Positions 26,632 through 35,597 of a stretch of 64,000 bases of DNA are shown one piece after another. Both the position numbers and the translations under genes were made by a program. The DNA comes from JBGMEA01 sp963674555 (GTDB lineage: Bacteria; Bacillota; Clostridia; Eubacteriales; Anaerofustaceae). Below the pieces are notes generated by a model that was given only the letters and a program-made list of their open reading frames with translations, was not told the origin of the DNA and did not search any database. The stretch spans positions 1,488,001-1,552,000 of the forward strand of contig OY771429.1 in NCBI GenBank assembly GCA_963674555.1, written 5' to 3'. The number at the start of each line of letters is the position of its first letter. The first letter of the stretch is position 1.

Positions 26632-28764
26632 ATGAGCGTATTGACAGACCTTATCTATACCGGCTCTAACGCAGTTGCCGGTCTGACGGAAGGGATGGTG
26701 AACGAGGCCATCTCGAAACACGGCGCAGAAAAGGAAATCGCCTTTCCCGACACAGCGTATTATCTACCTACAATTTATGCTGCAACGGGCGTTAAAGTTG
26801 CAAAATTGGGGGATTTGACCGCCTGTGTCGACGTACTCAAAAGCTTGATCACAAACAAAGAAGATTTGGGAGACGCACTTAACGCGGGACTTGCGACAGC
26901 GGTCGGCGCGGAGATCATCGAAGCTCTCAAATATGTGGAAAGCGAAAACCCCTATGCGGACGAAACAGGTATAGGTTTTATACCCGATTCGATCATCCGC
27001 TCTTTAGGTGTGCCCTTGGTCACCGGGGACATACCGGGCGTTGCGGTTGTTCTGGGCAGCGCAGAGAATCCGGAAGATGTCGTAAATGTCGTTAAAAGCT
27101 ATCAAAGCAAAGGACTTTTGACATTTTTGGTAGGTGACGTGATCCAACAAGTGATCGACGGCGGTGTAAATATCGGATTGGAATTCCGTGTCGTACCGCT
27201 GGGTAGCGGTGTTACGGCTGTGACGCATGTTGTTACGGTTGCGATCAGAGCAGCATTGATCTTCGGAAACATTAAAGCGGGAGATCTTGAAGGCTTACTC
27301 GCCTACACGAAAGAAAGGGTACTTGCATTCGTCAATACATTCGGCGCGCTGGATGAAGTGACGGTATCTGCCGGCGCAGGAGCGATCGCTCTCGGTTTTC
27401 CTGTGATCGTGGATATCGATCTTGGCGAAAATCAAGTTCCGGGCGCATTGGAATCCGTATTGGATAGCGAGGAGACTGTAAAAAGATCCTTGGAATTGCG
27501 CGGCATCAAGATCAAAGTAAAAGAGATCCCGATCCCTGTTGCGTTTGCAGCTGCTTTTGAAGGAGAGATCATTCGAAGGAATGATATGCAAGCGGAATTC
27601 AACGGTGAGCGGATGCCAACCGCGGAATTGCTTTTACTGAGAGATGCGGACAAGATCGAAGATCATAAGATCACGCTGATCGGTCCGGATATCGATGGAG
27701 AAGCACCCGTACAACTTCCTTTGGCTGTTTTGGTCGAAGTGTACGGCGCAAACATGGAAGAAGATTTTGAACCTGTATTGGAACGAAAGATCCACCATTG
27801 GATGAACTATATCGAAGGTGTGATGCACACGGGACAAAGGAATATCTTCCGTATCCGTATCAGTAAAGACGCATATGAAAAAGGGTTCAGGATCAAGCAT
27901 TTGGCAGAAGTGCTTCACGCGATGATCATGGATGAATTTGATAATGTCGTCGATAAATGTCAGATCACGCTGATAACCGAAGAAGCAAAAGTAAGAGAAT
28001 TTTTGCAAGAAGTGGCTATGCCGAAATACAGCGCAAGAGACGAACGTCTCGCGACGATGACGGATGAAAGTGTGGACACGTTTTATACTTGTACACTTTG
28101 TCAGTCATTTGCGCCCGCACATGTTTGCGTGGTGACACCAGAACGTTTGGGTCTTTGCGGTGCGGTAAGTTGGCTGGATGCGAAAGCGACAAAAGAGTTA
28201 CAACCTGTCGGACCGTGCCAACCGATCAAAAAAGAGGGTTTGATCGATGAAGAAAAAGGCATGTATGAAGAAGTCAACAAAGTTGTCGAGCAGGCATCAA
28301 GCGGTGCGGTAGGCCGTGTTGCATTGTATTCTATCCTTGAAGATCCGATGACAAGTTGCGGATGTTTCGAATGTATTTGCGGTATTTTGCCCGAAGCAAA
28401 AGGCGTTGTTATCGTAAACAGAGAATATCAAGGACTTACACCCGTAGGAATGACTTTCGGAGAACTGGCTTCTATGACCGGCGGCGGTGTGCAAACACCC
28501 GGGTTCATGGGACACGGAAGACATTTTATCGCTTCAAAGAAATTCATGAAAGCTGAAGGCGGTATCGAACGTATCGTTTGGATGCCGAAAGAATTGAAAG
28601 ATGATGTTGCGACCAAATTGAACAAGACGGCAAAAGAACTTTACGGCATCGAGAATTTCACAGACAGGATCTGTGACGAAACGATCGCTAACGAGTCTGA
28701 GGCAGTACTTGCTTACTTGGTAGAAAAAGATCATCCTGCATTAAAAATGGATGAATTGATGTAA
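26632..28764 (+). CDS. acsB: Acetyl-CoA synthase (CODH/ACS beta subunit)
   Basis: 710 residues, slightly shorter than Moorella AcsB (729). It joins methyl, CO and CoA into acetyl-CoA at the Ni-Ni-[4Fe-4S] A-cluster. All ligands are intact with the known spacing: C487, C490, C499 and C509 (CTLCQSF, HVC, LCG) for the cubane, and the C576-G-C578 motif (SCGCFE) for the nickel site, 67 residues on. The N-terminal domain, which in the bacterial enzyme contacts the CODH subunit, is present. A GAAAGGGGAA site precedes the ATG. The catalytic partner AcsA is not encoded here. Confidence 0.97.
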   Translation: MSVLTDLIYTGSNAVAGLTEGMVNEAISKHGAEKEIAFPDTAYYLPTIYAATGVKVAKLGDLTACVDVLKSLITNKEDLGDALNAGLATAVGAEIIEALKYVESENPYADETGIGFIPDSIIRSLGVPLVTGDIPGVAVVLGSAENPEDVVNVVKSYQSKGLLTFLVGDVIQQVIDGGVNIGLEFRVVPLGSGVTAVTHVVTVAIRAALIFGNIKAGDLEGLLAYTKERVLAFVNTFGALDEVTVSAGAGAIALGFPVIVDIDLGENQVPGALESVLDSEETVKRSLELRGIKIKVKEIPIPVAFAAAFEGEIIRRNDMQAEFNGERMPTAELLLLRDADKIEDHKITLIGPDIDGEAPVQLPLAVLVEVYGANMEEDFEPVLERKIHHWMNYIEGVMHTGQRNIFRIRISKDAYEKGFRIKHLAEVLHAMIMDEFDNVVDKCQITLITEEAKVREFLQEVAMPKYSARDERLATMTDESVDTFYTCTLCQSFAPAHVCVVTPERLGLCGAVSWLDAKATKELQPVGPCQPIKKEGLIDEEKGMYEEVNKVVEQASSGAVGRVALYSILEDPMTSCGCFECICGILPEAKGVVIVNREYQGLTPVGMTFGELASMTGGGVQTPGFMGHGRHFIASKKFMKAEGGIERIVWMPKELKDDVATKLNKTAKELYGIENFTDRICDETIANESEAVLAYLVEKDHPALKMDELM

Positions 28765-28788
28765 CAACAAAACAACAAGGTATAACAT

Positions 28789-30711
28789 ATGTTTGAAATA
28801 AAATTTACTTTTGAAAGCGGCGAAGATAAAACTATCTTCGCTGCTTTAGATGAAAAGATATTGGATGTTGCCCGAAAAGCGAATGTCGCGATAGACGCGC
28901 CTTGTTCGGGGAACGTATCCTGCGGTAAATGCAAAGTAAAATTGATCGGCGGCGCGGTGCGTTCGCAGATCACGCGGCATTTATCCAAAGAAGAATATGA
29001 TGAAGGATATCGTCTTGCCTGCAACTGTTATGTGAGCGGGGAGGCTGAATTTTTGGTGCCCGATATTGCTGCGGCGTATCAAAGCCGCATGAAAGTCGCG
29101 GATTTGAGCTCTTATGAAGAAGTAAAGATCTTTAACGACATCAAGCATCAGATCGCTGACGCGGGCATGATATTCGAAAACGATCTTTCTGTGATCGAGC
29201 TTTCGATGGATATACCGTCTTTAGACGATACTATGCCCGATAACGAGCGTTTTATACGCGCGCTTAAGAAGCAAACAGAGATCAAAGACATCACCGTACC
29301 GTTTGCCTTTGTGCGTAAGCTGCCCGATGTGCTTCGGGAGAACGATTTTAATATCAAAGTTGTGATGAAGACCTGCGGCGATACGATCTGCGTGATGGAC
29401 GTTATGGCGACGAGCGATGAAGCGATCTTATACGGACTTGCCGTCGATATCGGAACGACCACAGTTTCGGCGATCCTAATGAATATGAATGACGGCCATA
29501 TCCTCGCGAAAGCTTCGAGCGGTAACGGGCAAATACGTTACGGAGCGGACGTTATCAACCGGATTATCGAATCGACGAAAGAAGGCGGCGTGCAAAAGTT
29601 GCAAGACGCTGTTATTCAAGAAACATTGAATCCGATGATCGAGCGAATGAGTGCTGCTGCAAAGATCGATCCCGAACAGATCTATCGTATTTGTGTAGCG
29701 GGCAATACGACGATGAACCATTTATTGCTCGGTATTAACGCGGACTATCTGCGTATGGAACCGTTTATCCCTGCGTTTTTTGAAATATCGGATATCAAAG
29801 CGAAAGACCTTAAACTGGATATCCATCCCGACGCGGATGTGATGATCGCGCCGAATATCGGAAGCTATGTCGGCGGAGATATCACGGCAGGCACGCTTGC
29901 GAGCATGATCTGGAACAAAGACGAGTATTCGCTATTCGTCGATCTGGGTACGAACGGAGAGCTTGTATTCGGAAACCGAGATTTCCTGATGAGTTGTTCC
30001 TGTTCTGCGGGACCCGCATTCGAAGGCGGAGATATCAGCTGCGGAATGCGCGCAACGGACGGCGCGATTGAAGCGATAACGATCGATAAAGAAACGATGG
30101 AACCGACCTATAAAGTCATTGGGGATGTAAAACCCATCGGGCTGTGCGGATCGGGGATTATCGACATCATCAGTGAATTATTCACGTGCGGTATCATTAC
30201 GGCAAAAGGCAAGATCATCCGTGAAGGCAAGCGCGTAAAATGTGACCCGCATAACATCAAAAGTTATGTGATCGCGTTTAAAGAAGACGCGGGCTCCGTA
30301 AAAGATATCGAACTTACCGAAGTGGATATCGACAACTTTATCCGTGCGAAAGGCGCGATCTTCTCGGCGATCAAGATCATGTTGGAATCTTTGGCTATGG
30401 ATATGACCGTTATCGAACGCGTTTATGTTGCGGGAGGTATCGGAAGCGGTATCAATATGAAAAACGCTGTGACGATCGGTATGCTGCCCGATATTGATAT
30501 CGAGAAATATCATTATATCGGAAACTCCAGTCTTTCGGGCGCGTATTGCATGCTGCTTTCATCCGACGCGCAAAAGAAAGTTTGTGAGATCGAACGGAAC
30601 ATGACTTATATTGAACTTAGCACGAACAACAAATATATGGACGAATTCGTAGCGGCTTGCTTTATTCCCCATACGGACGAGAAGTTATTCCCGTCATTAA
30701 AGATGAAGTAA
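28789..30711 (+). CDS. acsV: Corrinoid protein reductive activator (RACo), ASKHA ATPase with [2Fe-2S] domain
   Basis: 640 residues. Residues 1-95 are a [2Fe-2S] ferredoxin domain with C39-x5-C45-x2-C48 and a fourth cysteine at 78 or 80. A linker domain follows, then from about 220 an ASKHA-type ATPase (DUF4445) with LAVDIGTTTVSAILM, NGQIRYGADVINRI, VAGNTTMNHLLLG and LFVDLGTNGELVFGN. RACo uses ATP to drive one-electron reduction of inactive Co(II) in the AcsCD protein. It is the last gene of the acs operon, 24 bp after acsB, and is followed by a strong terminator. Confidence 0.94.
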   Translation: MFEIKFTFESGEDKTIFAALDEKILDVARKANVAIDAPCSGNVSCGKCKVKLIGGAVRSQITRHLSKEEYDEGYRLACNCYVSGEAEFLVPDIAAAYQSRMKVADLSSYEEVKIFNDIKHQIADAGMIFENDLSVIELSMDIPSLDDTMPDNERFIRALKKQTEIKDITVPFAFVRKLPDVLRENDFNIKVVMKTCGDTICVMDVMATSDEAILYGLAVDIGTTTVSAILMNMNDGHILAKASSGNGQIRYGADVINRIIESTKEGGVQKLQDAVIQETLNPMIERMSAAAKIDPEQIYRICVAGNTTMNHLLLGINADYLRMEPFIPAFFEISDIKAKDLKLDIHPDADVMIAPNIGSYVGGDITAGTLASMIWNKDEYSLFVDLGTNGELVFGNRDFLMSCSCSAGPAFEGGDISCGMRATDGAIEAITIDKETMEPTYKVIGDVKPIGLCGSGIIDIISELFTCGIITAKGKIIREGKRVKCDPHNIKSYVIAFKEDAGSVKDIELTEVDIDNFIRAKGAIFSAIKIMLESLAMDMTVIERVYVAGGIGSGINMKNAVTIGMLPDIDIEKYHYIGNSSLSGAYCMLLSSDAQKKVCEIERNMTYIELSTNNKYMDEFVAACFIPHTDEKLFPSLKMK

Positions 30712-30727
30712 AAAAACAAACAAACAG

Positions 30728-30755
30728 GCACACGCATATGCGTGTGCTTTTTTTA
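30728..30755 (+). terminator. Intrinsic terminator of the acs operon
   Basis: The perfect palindrome GCACACGCATATGCGTGTGC is followed by TTTTTTTATTT. Confidence 0.92.
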
Positions 30756-30840
30756 TTTGTATACTTTTTAGCGGGCATCGTGGTAAAATAAAAGTGTGCG
30801 GTCAAACGATCCGCAAATAAATCCAAATAAAGAGGTTGAT

Positions 30841-32211
30841 ATGAAACCGAAAGACGCGGTGATATTACAAAGAGAATATTTCAACGACGGTATGACGCTT
30901 CCGTACGAAGCAAGGAAAGCGACTTTGCTGCGCCTACGCGACGCTGTTATTCGTTATCAACCGGAGATCAATAACGCGATGTACGAAGACTTGGGTAAGT
31001 CCGAAACGGAGACCTATATGGCTGAGATCGGGATCGTGCTTGAAGAGATAACGTATACGTTAAAACATCTGAAGCGTTGGATGAAAACCAAACGGGTGCG
31101 AACGCCTATCGTTCATTTCCCCGCAAGAAGTACGATTATGCAGGAACCGTACGGTGTGGCGCTGATCATGGCGCCGTGGAATTATCCGTTTCAGCTTACG
31201 TTACTTCCCGTTATCGGCGCGATCGCCGCCGGAAACACAGCCGTCGTGAAAGTATCAAAAAGTTGCCCGAATGTATCAAATATTTTGCGTGAACTTATAA
31301 ACGGTACTTTTGCGCCGAATCTGATATACTGCTGCGACTTTATCAACGATACCTATGAAGAAGTGCTTTGTGAAAGATATGACACGATCTTATTCACAGG
31401 TAGCCAGCGCGTGGGTAAGATCGTCATGGAAGCAGCGTCGCGCAATTTAACGCCCGTTACCTTGGAACTCGGCGGTAAAAGCCCGTGCATAATCGATGAA
31501 AGCGCGGATATAAAACTTGCGGCAAAACGCATTGCGTGGGGTAAGTTCTTAAACGCGGGGCAGACTTGTGTCGCGCCGGATTATATTTTGGTAAAAGAAA
31601 AGATCAAAAACAAACTGATCGACGCGCTGATAAACGCGATCGAAGAGCTTTACGGAGAAGACCAACTAAAGAACGAAGCATATTGCAAGATCATATCGCC
31701 TAACCATTACGACAGACTCTTTGGACTCTTTCAAAACGGTGAAGTGGCATATGGGGGCGTTGGGGATAGAACATTGCAGAAAATAACACCGACGATCTTG
31801 GATGATATAACTTTCGACAGCCCGATCATGGAAGATGAGATATTCGGACCGATACTGCCGATCATAACCTATGACGATACCGATAGAATGATCGAGCACT
31901 TAAAAACTTTACCGAAACCACTCGCGTTGTATGTCTTTACGAAAAACATCGATTTTGAAAAGAAGGTCACCGAGAATCTCATTTTCGGAAGCGGATGCGT
32001 GAATGATACGGTCGTGCAAGTAGCGAATCGTTATTTGCCTTTCGGCGGTGTGGGGGCAAGCGGAATGGGGATGTATCACGGTAAAAAGAGTTTCGAGACG
32101 TTTTCACACGCGAAGAGCATGATGAAGAAAGCGAATTGGCTCGACATTAAATTGCGTTATCCGCCTTACGGCGAGAAAGTGTTGCGATTGATCAAAAGAG
32201 TGATGAAGTAA
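30841..32211 (+). CDS. NAD(P)-dependent aldehyde dehydrogenase
   Basis: 456 residues from the ATG at 30841, which has AGAGGTTG upstream; the frame extends back to 30796 without a good site. A class 3-like aldehyde dehydrogenase (fatty-aldehyde or benzaldehyde type). Seen: IMAPWNYPFQLTLLPVIGAIAAGN (cofactor entry, catalytic Asn), FTGSQRVGKIVMEAA, the catalytic Glu in VTLELGGKSPCII, the nucleophile Cys in LNAGQTCVAPDYIL, and MEDEIFGPILPI. The C-terminal helix IKLRYPPYGEKVLRLIKRVMK is amphipathic and may associate with membrane. The substrate is unassigned. It stands alone between the acs terminator and the Imm-5-like gene. Confidence 0.93.
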   Translation: MKPKDAVILQREYFNDGMTLPYEARKATLLRLRDAVIRYQPEINNAMYEDLGKSETETYMAEIGIVLEEITYTLKHLKRWMKTKRVRTPIVHFPARSTIMQEPYGVALIMAPWNYPFQLTLLPVIGAIAAGNTAVVKVSKSCPNVSNILRELINGTFAPNLIYCCDFINDTYEEVLCERYDTILFTGSQRVGKIVMEAASRNLTPVTLELGGKSPCIIDESADIKLAAKRIAWGKFLNAGQTCVAPDYILVKEKIKNKLIDALINAIEELYGEDQLKNEAYCKIISPNHYDRLFGLFQNGEVAYGGVGDRTLQKITPTILDDITFDSPIMEDEIFGPILPIITYDDTDRMIEHLKTLPKPLALYVFTKNIDFEKKVTENLIFGSGCVNDTVVQVANRYLPFGGVGASGMGMYHGKKSFETFSHAKSMMKKANWLDIKLRYPPYGEKVLRLIKRVMK

Positions 32212-32234
32212 ATACGCGCATATCGGGGGTTTTT

Positions 32235-32729
32235 ATGGCAACAAAAGTAAAAATAAAAATCGTTGATAATGAGCGATTAAGAAATGAAATCGATCGATTA
32301 TATGAAAATGCAGAACAAACGGATTTAGCAAAATGGTCGATAGCGACAGCAAAGCATATATTGGATATTGCAGGGATAGGGTACGATTCGATCGAGGAGA
32401 TCATCGACGGATTTCGTGTCAACGAATTATGGCAATCGGGAAAGGCAAGGATGCATGATGTCAGACAAGCGGGATTAATGATACATAAACTTGCCCGCGC
32501 GTGTGACGATCAAATTCAAACAGCGGCTTTGCGAGCTACGGGACAAGCCGTGGCCAGTGGACATATGCGTGAACACGCAATGGTGGCATCCGACTATGCG
32601 GTCAAAACGATCGGACTTATTACCTCAAATGATATTGAAGCTATCACACGTGAGCGTGCGTGGCAACTGAGCGAATTGGAGAAGATCGTGCGATACGGAA
32701 ATGGACAAACGCATGGATCAGAGAAATGA
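32235..32729 (+). CDS. Imm-5-like putative immunity protein
   Basis: 164 residues, all-helical, no signal peptide. The segments AKWSIATAKHILDIAGI, RVNELWQSGKARMHDVRQAGLMIHKLAR and ALRATGQAVASGHMREHAMVASDYAVKTI match the putative immunity protein Imm-5-like family I remember. Members are found beside polymorphic toxins but also singly in many Firmicutes. No toxin gene is adjacent here. Its 3' end lies 56 bp ahead of the response regulator. A regulatory role with the two-component pair is equally possible. Confidence 0.65.
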   Translation: MATKVKIKIVDNERLRNEIDRLYENAEQTDLAKWSIATAKHILDIAGIGYDSIEEIIDGFRVNELWQSGKARMHDVRQAGLMIHKLARACDDQIQTAALRATGQAVASGHMREHAMVASDYAVKTIGLITSNDIEAITRERAWQLSELEKIVRYGNGQTHGSEK

Positions 32730-32785
32730 CTGTTTTCAGCATGATAAACAGCTGTTATTATAAAGATGAAGAGGTGAGAATTTTG

Positions 32786-33484
32786 ATGATTTTGGTCGCT
32801 GATGACGAGCAGGATATTCGAAACTTATTGAAAATCAACCTAGAAGAAAGCGGGCACACGGTCGTTGCGGCAAAAGACGGAAAAGAAGCTTGGGATCGCT
32901 TTACATCACATGAGATCGATTTGGCGATATTAGATGTCATGATGCCCGGATTGGACGGCTTTAATCTGCTGCGAAAGATCAGAGATGCAAGTACCGTTCC
33001 GATTATGTTTCTGACAGCCAGGACCGATGATATGGACAAGGTGCTCGGATTAGGCTTGGGGGCGGATGACTATTTGGAGAAACCGTTTTCGATTACCGAA
33101 CTAATCGCACGCGTGCAGGCGCAGCTTCGCAGAAACAATGAATACATCAATCCGCAAGATGAGAAGAAAACATGTGTTACATACGGAGAATTGTCCATTG
33201 ACACTGAAAAATATTGTGCGTACAAATCCGGCAAACCGATCGAGCTCGGAGCTAAAGAATATTTATTGCTTCAGCACTTTATGCAAAATCCCGAAAAGGT
33301 CTTTACCAAACGTCAACTTTATCATGCCGTGTGGGATGAAGATCTATATTTTGACGATAACACCGTTATGGTCCATATCAGCAGGATCAGAAGCAAGATT
33401 GAGACCGATCCGCAAAATCCGCGATATCTTAAAACGATACGCGGGATAGGTTATAAGCTTCATGATATGGGTGAGGCGACATGA
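32786..33484 (+). CDS. OmpR/PhoB-family response regulator
   Basis: 232 residues from the ATG at 32786, chosen because GAGGTGAG sits 7 bases upstream; the frame runs back to 32660 inside the previous gene. The receiver domain has the acidic pair DDE, the phospho-acceptor D50 (LAILDVMMPG), FLTART and the Lys in LEKPFS. The C-terminal winged helix shows ELGAKEYLLLQHFMQNPEKVFTKRQLYHAVWDE and NTVMVHISRIRSKIE. Its stop overlaps the kinase start (ATGA), so the pair is translationally coupled. The layout resembles VanR-like regulators; targets are probably the downstream methyltransferase and hydrolase. Confidence 0.93.
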   Translation: MILVADDEQDIRNLLKINLEESGHTVVAAKDGKEAWDRFTSHEIDLAILDVMMPGLDGFNLLRKIRDASTVPIMFLTARTDDMDKVLGLGLGADDYLEKPFSITELIARVQAQLRRNNEYINPQDEKKTCVTYGELSIDTEKYCAYKSGKPIELGAKEYLLLQHFMQNPEKVFTKRQLYHAVWDEDLYFDDNTVMVHISRIRSKIETDPQNPRYLKTIRGIGYKLHDMGEAT

Positions 33485-34881
33485 GAAGAAAGCTCTCGAA
33501 TCAGTTCCTGACCAACTATTTGGTCATTTTTTTACTTACGATAACAGCTACCGTTCTCGCTTTCATAATGTTATCTTTCGTGAGTGGTTTGGTTTCGGAT
33601 GAGTTGGCAAAAAATAGATATTCCGCCGCTTCTATCATAAAGGCGGATTACACGCAAATTGACGCCTCGGAAATCGTACAAAACGGCGGTGGTGTGCAAA
33701 TCATCGATAAAGCGTATCGTGTGATATCCTCTGTAGGACTTGACACGATCGGGATATATCAGCTAAGCGCCGAGGAGTTTACAACTTTTCTGATAGAAAG
33801 CGGTGACAAGCCTTATCATTATGATATCCTTTATCAGTCTGAGGGGGAGTTTTGGTTGATCGTTACATTTCCGACTTCACTTCGGTTGGATTTTTCCGTA
33901 GTTTACAATCAAGACGCTTCCGCAGGAGACTTTGCGCGGGTGCGTTTGGTACTGATAACTGTCGGTGTCCTGTATCTGCTGATGCTCGCGTTTATAACAT
34001 TCATCTACTCTCGGATCGCGGCAGCGCATATTACAGTGCCGCTCAGAAAATTAAATGAAGGCACCAGACTATTGAAAAAAGGTGATTATTCCGCACGTGT
34101 TGAGTTGAACCTGAAAAATGAATTCGCTGAGCTGCAAGATACTTTCAATGATATGGCTACCCGCATAGAAGAAGAAATGGCTCTTCGTAAGAAATCCGAA
34201 AGTGACAGGCAAAAGTTGATCCTCGATATATCACATGATTTGAAGAATCCGCTTTCAAGCATACAGGGATATGCGGAGCTATGCTTGAACAACGGTGATA
34301 TAAGCGCATCGGAGCAGTCTGAGTATATGCGGATCATACATCAAAACAGCCAAAGAGCGAATTTGTTGCTTAATGACCTGTTCGAACTTTCACAGATGGA
34401 CAGCCCGGAGTTTTCGATCAACGCCGTAAAGACGGAACTTTGCGAATATCTGCGCACCGAATGCGGAAAGCTTATCCCGCAATTGGAACTCAACAAGTTC
34501 GAATACGATTTCGATATACCGGATGAAAATATCTATGTGTGCCTGGACGTGAATCGATTCAGTCGGATTTTTCAAAATCTCGCGGATAATGCGATGCGGT
34601 ATAATCCACAAGGGACAAGGATATCCGTCAGCTTGACGTTCAGGGATGATCGGGCTTATATCCGTTTTAAAGATAACGGGCGCGGCATACCCACTCATCT
34701 TGCCGAAGACATCTTTAAGCCGTTTGTCCGGGTCGATGATTCGCGCAATTCCGAAACGGGTGGTAGCGGTTTGGGGCTTTCCATCGCCAAAAAAATCGCC
34801 GAGGCGCACGATGGAGATTTGATTTTAAGCACCGACAACGCCAAAGGCAGTACATTCATCATCATACTTCCCATCATTTAA
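33481..34881 (+). CDS. Membrane sensor histidine kinase
   Basis: 466 residues. Two membrane helices (about 10-35 and 158-180) bracket a roughly 120-residue external sensor domain. A HAMP domain (RIAAAHITVPLRKLNEGTRLL) is next, then the HisKA phospho-acceptor DISHDLKNPLSSIQGYAEL, and the HATPase with N box DNAMRYNPQGT, G1 DNGRGIP and G2 GGSGLGLSIAKKI. It phosphorylates the preceding regulator. The sensor part resembles no domain I can name; the stimulus is unknown. Confidence 0.93.
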   Translation: MRRKLSNQFLTNYLVIFLLTITATVLAFIMLSFVSGLVSDELAKNRYSAASIIKADYTQIDASEIVQNGGGVQIIDKAYRVISSVGLDTIGIYQLSAEEFTTFLIESGDKPYHYDILYQSEGEFWLIVTFPTSLRLDFSVVYNQDASAGDFARVRLVLITVGVLYLLMLAFITFIYSRIAAAHITVPLRKLNEGTRLLKKGDYSARVELNLKNEFAELQDTFNDMATRIEEEMALRKKSESDRQKLILDISHDLKNPLSSIQGYAELCLNNGDISASEQSEYMRIIHQNSQRANLLLNDLFELSQMDSPEFSINAVKTELCEYLRTECGKLIPQLELNKFEYDFDIPDENIYVCLDVNRFSRIFQNLADNAMRYNPQGTRISVSLTFRDDRAYIRFKDNGRGIPTHLAEDIFKPFVRVDDSRNSETGGSGLGLSIAKKIAEAHDGDLILSTDNAKGSTFIIILPII

Positions 34882-34900
34882 GGTAAATTTAAGATTAAAG

Positions 34901-34960
34901 GCAGTTGCATGACAGGTTCGTTTGTTAGAATCGTATCGAACCTTGATGCAGCTGTTTTTT
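34901..34960 (+). terminator. Terminator or attenuator between kinase and methyltransferase
   Basis: The inverted repeat AGTTGCATGACAGGTTCG / CGAACCTTGATGCAGCT, with a small bulge, is followed by GTTTTTTAATT. It lies 50 bp ahead of the methyltransferase, so it may end the two-component unit or attenuate reading into it. Confidence 0.7.
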
Positions 34961-35010
34961 AATTGAGGGACAACGCAACTACCGAATATTGATTTTAAAG
35001 GGGGAAGATC

Positions 35011-35583
35011 GTGGATGGACGGATAAAGAAAGATGAGCCTGCAATTTCGGAATTGCTTCTTACGAAATTGGTTTTTTGGTTTTTCGGTAAATCGATTTAC
35101 AGGAAGTTTGCCGAGCGGTTGCCTTTGCATGAAAGTGAGAATGTGCTTGACTTCGGGTGCGGTATGGGGACGGTGGCGTTTTATGCAGCAAAGAGGCTAC
35201 CGGACGGAGTGCTTGTCTGTGCGGATATATCTCAGCGGTGGTTGAAGGCTTGTAAAAAAACACTGCGCCGTTATGCAAACATTTCATACGTACATTACAA
35301 AAAGGACGCGTCCGAACTGGGCGAAGAAACGTATGATATCCTGTATTGCCACTTTGTTCTGCATGACATCCCCGAGGCGGAACTGATGATTCTTATCCCC
35401 GCATTTGCGGCATATCTTAAAATAGGCGGAATGTTTATTTTTCGCGAACCGATGAGTGCACCGGACAAATTGCATAAGATCAAACTTTCAGCGGAACAAA
35501 ACGGACTGTCCCTTGAATCCAGTCGCATAACGGATGTTCCGATTATGGGAACAACGATTGAAAGTATGTATATCAAACGATAA
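35011..35583 (+). CDS. Class I SAM-dependent methyltransferase
   Basis: 190 residues. Motif I ENVLDFGCGMGTVAFYAAKRL (SAM-binding GxGxG variant), motif II LVCADISQRW and motif IV YDILYCHFVLHDIPE, then FIFREPMS, fit a small Rossmann methyltransferase. The start is GTG at 35011 preceded by AAAGGGGGAAG. It may methylate a small molecule or lipid; the substrate is unknown. It is followed 14 bp later by the membrane hydrolase, probably one unit, perhaps under the upstream two-component system. Confidence 0.88.
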   Translation: MDGRIKKDEPAISELLLTKLVFWFFGKSIYRKFAERLPLHESENVLDFGCGMGTVAFYAAKRLPDGVLVCADISQRWLKACKKTLRRYANISYVHYKKDASELGEETYDILYCHFVLHDIPEAELMILIPAFAAYLKIGGMFIFREPMSAPDKLHKIKLSAEQNGLSLESSRITDVPIMGTTIESMYIKR

Positions 35584-35597
35584 AGGAGGATTTTTAT

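Noticed and set aside
32235..32729. Polymorphic toxin-immunity locus
   Set aside because: The Imm-5-like protein has no toxin gene next to it; neighbours are an aldehyde dehydrogenase and a two-component system.
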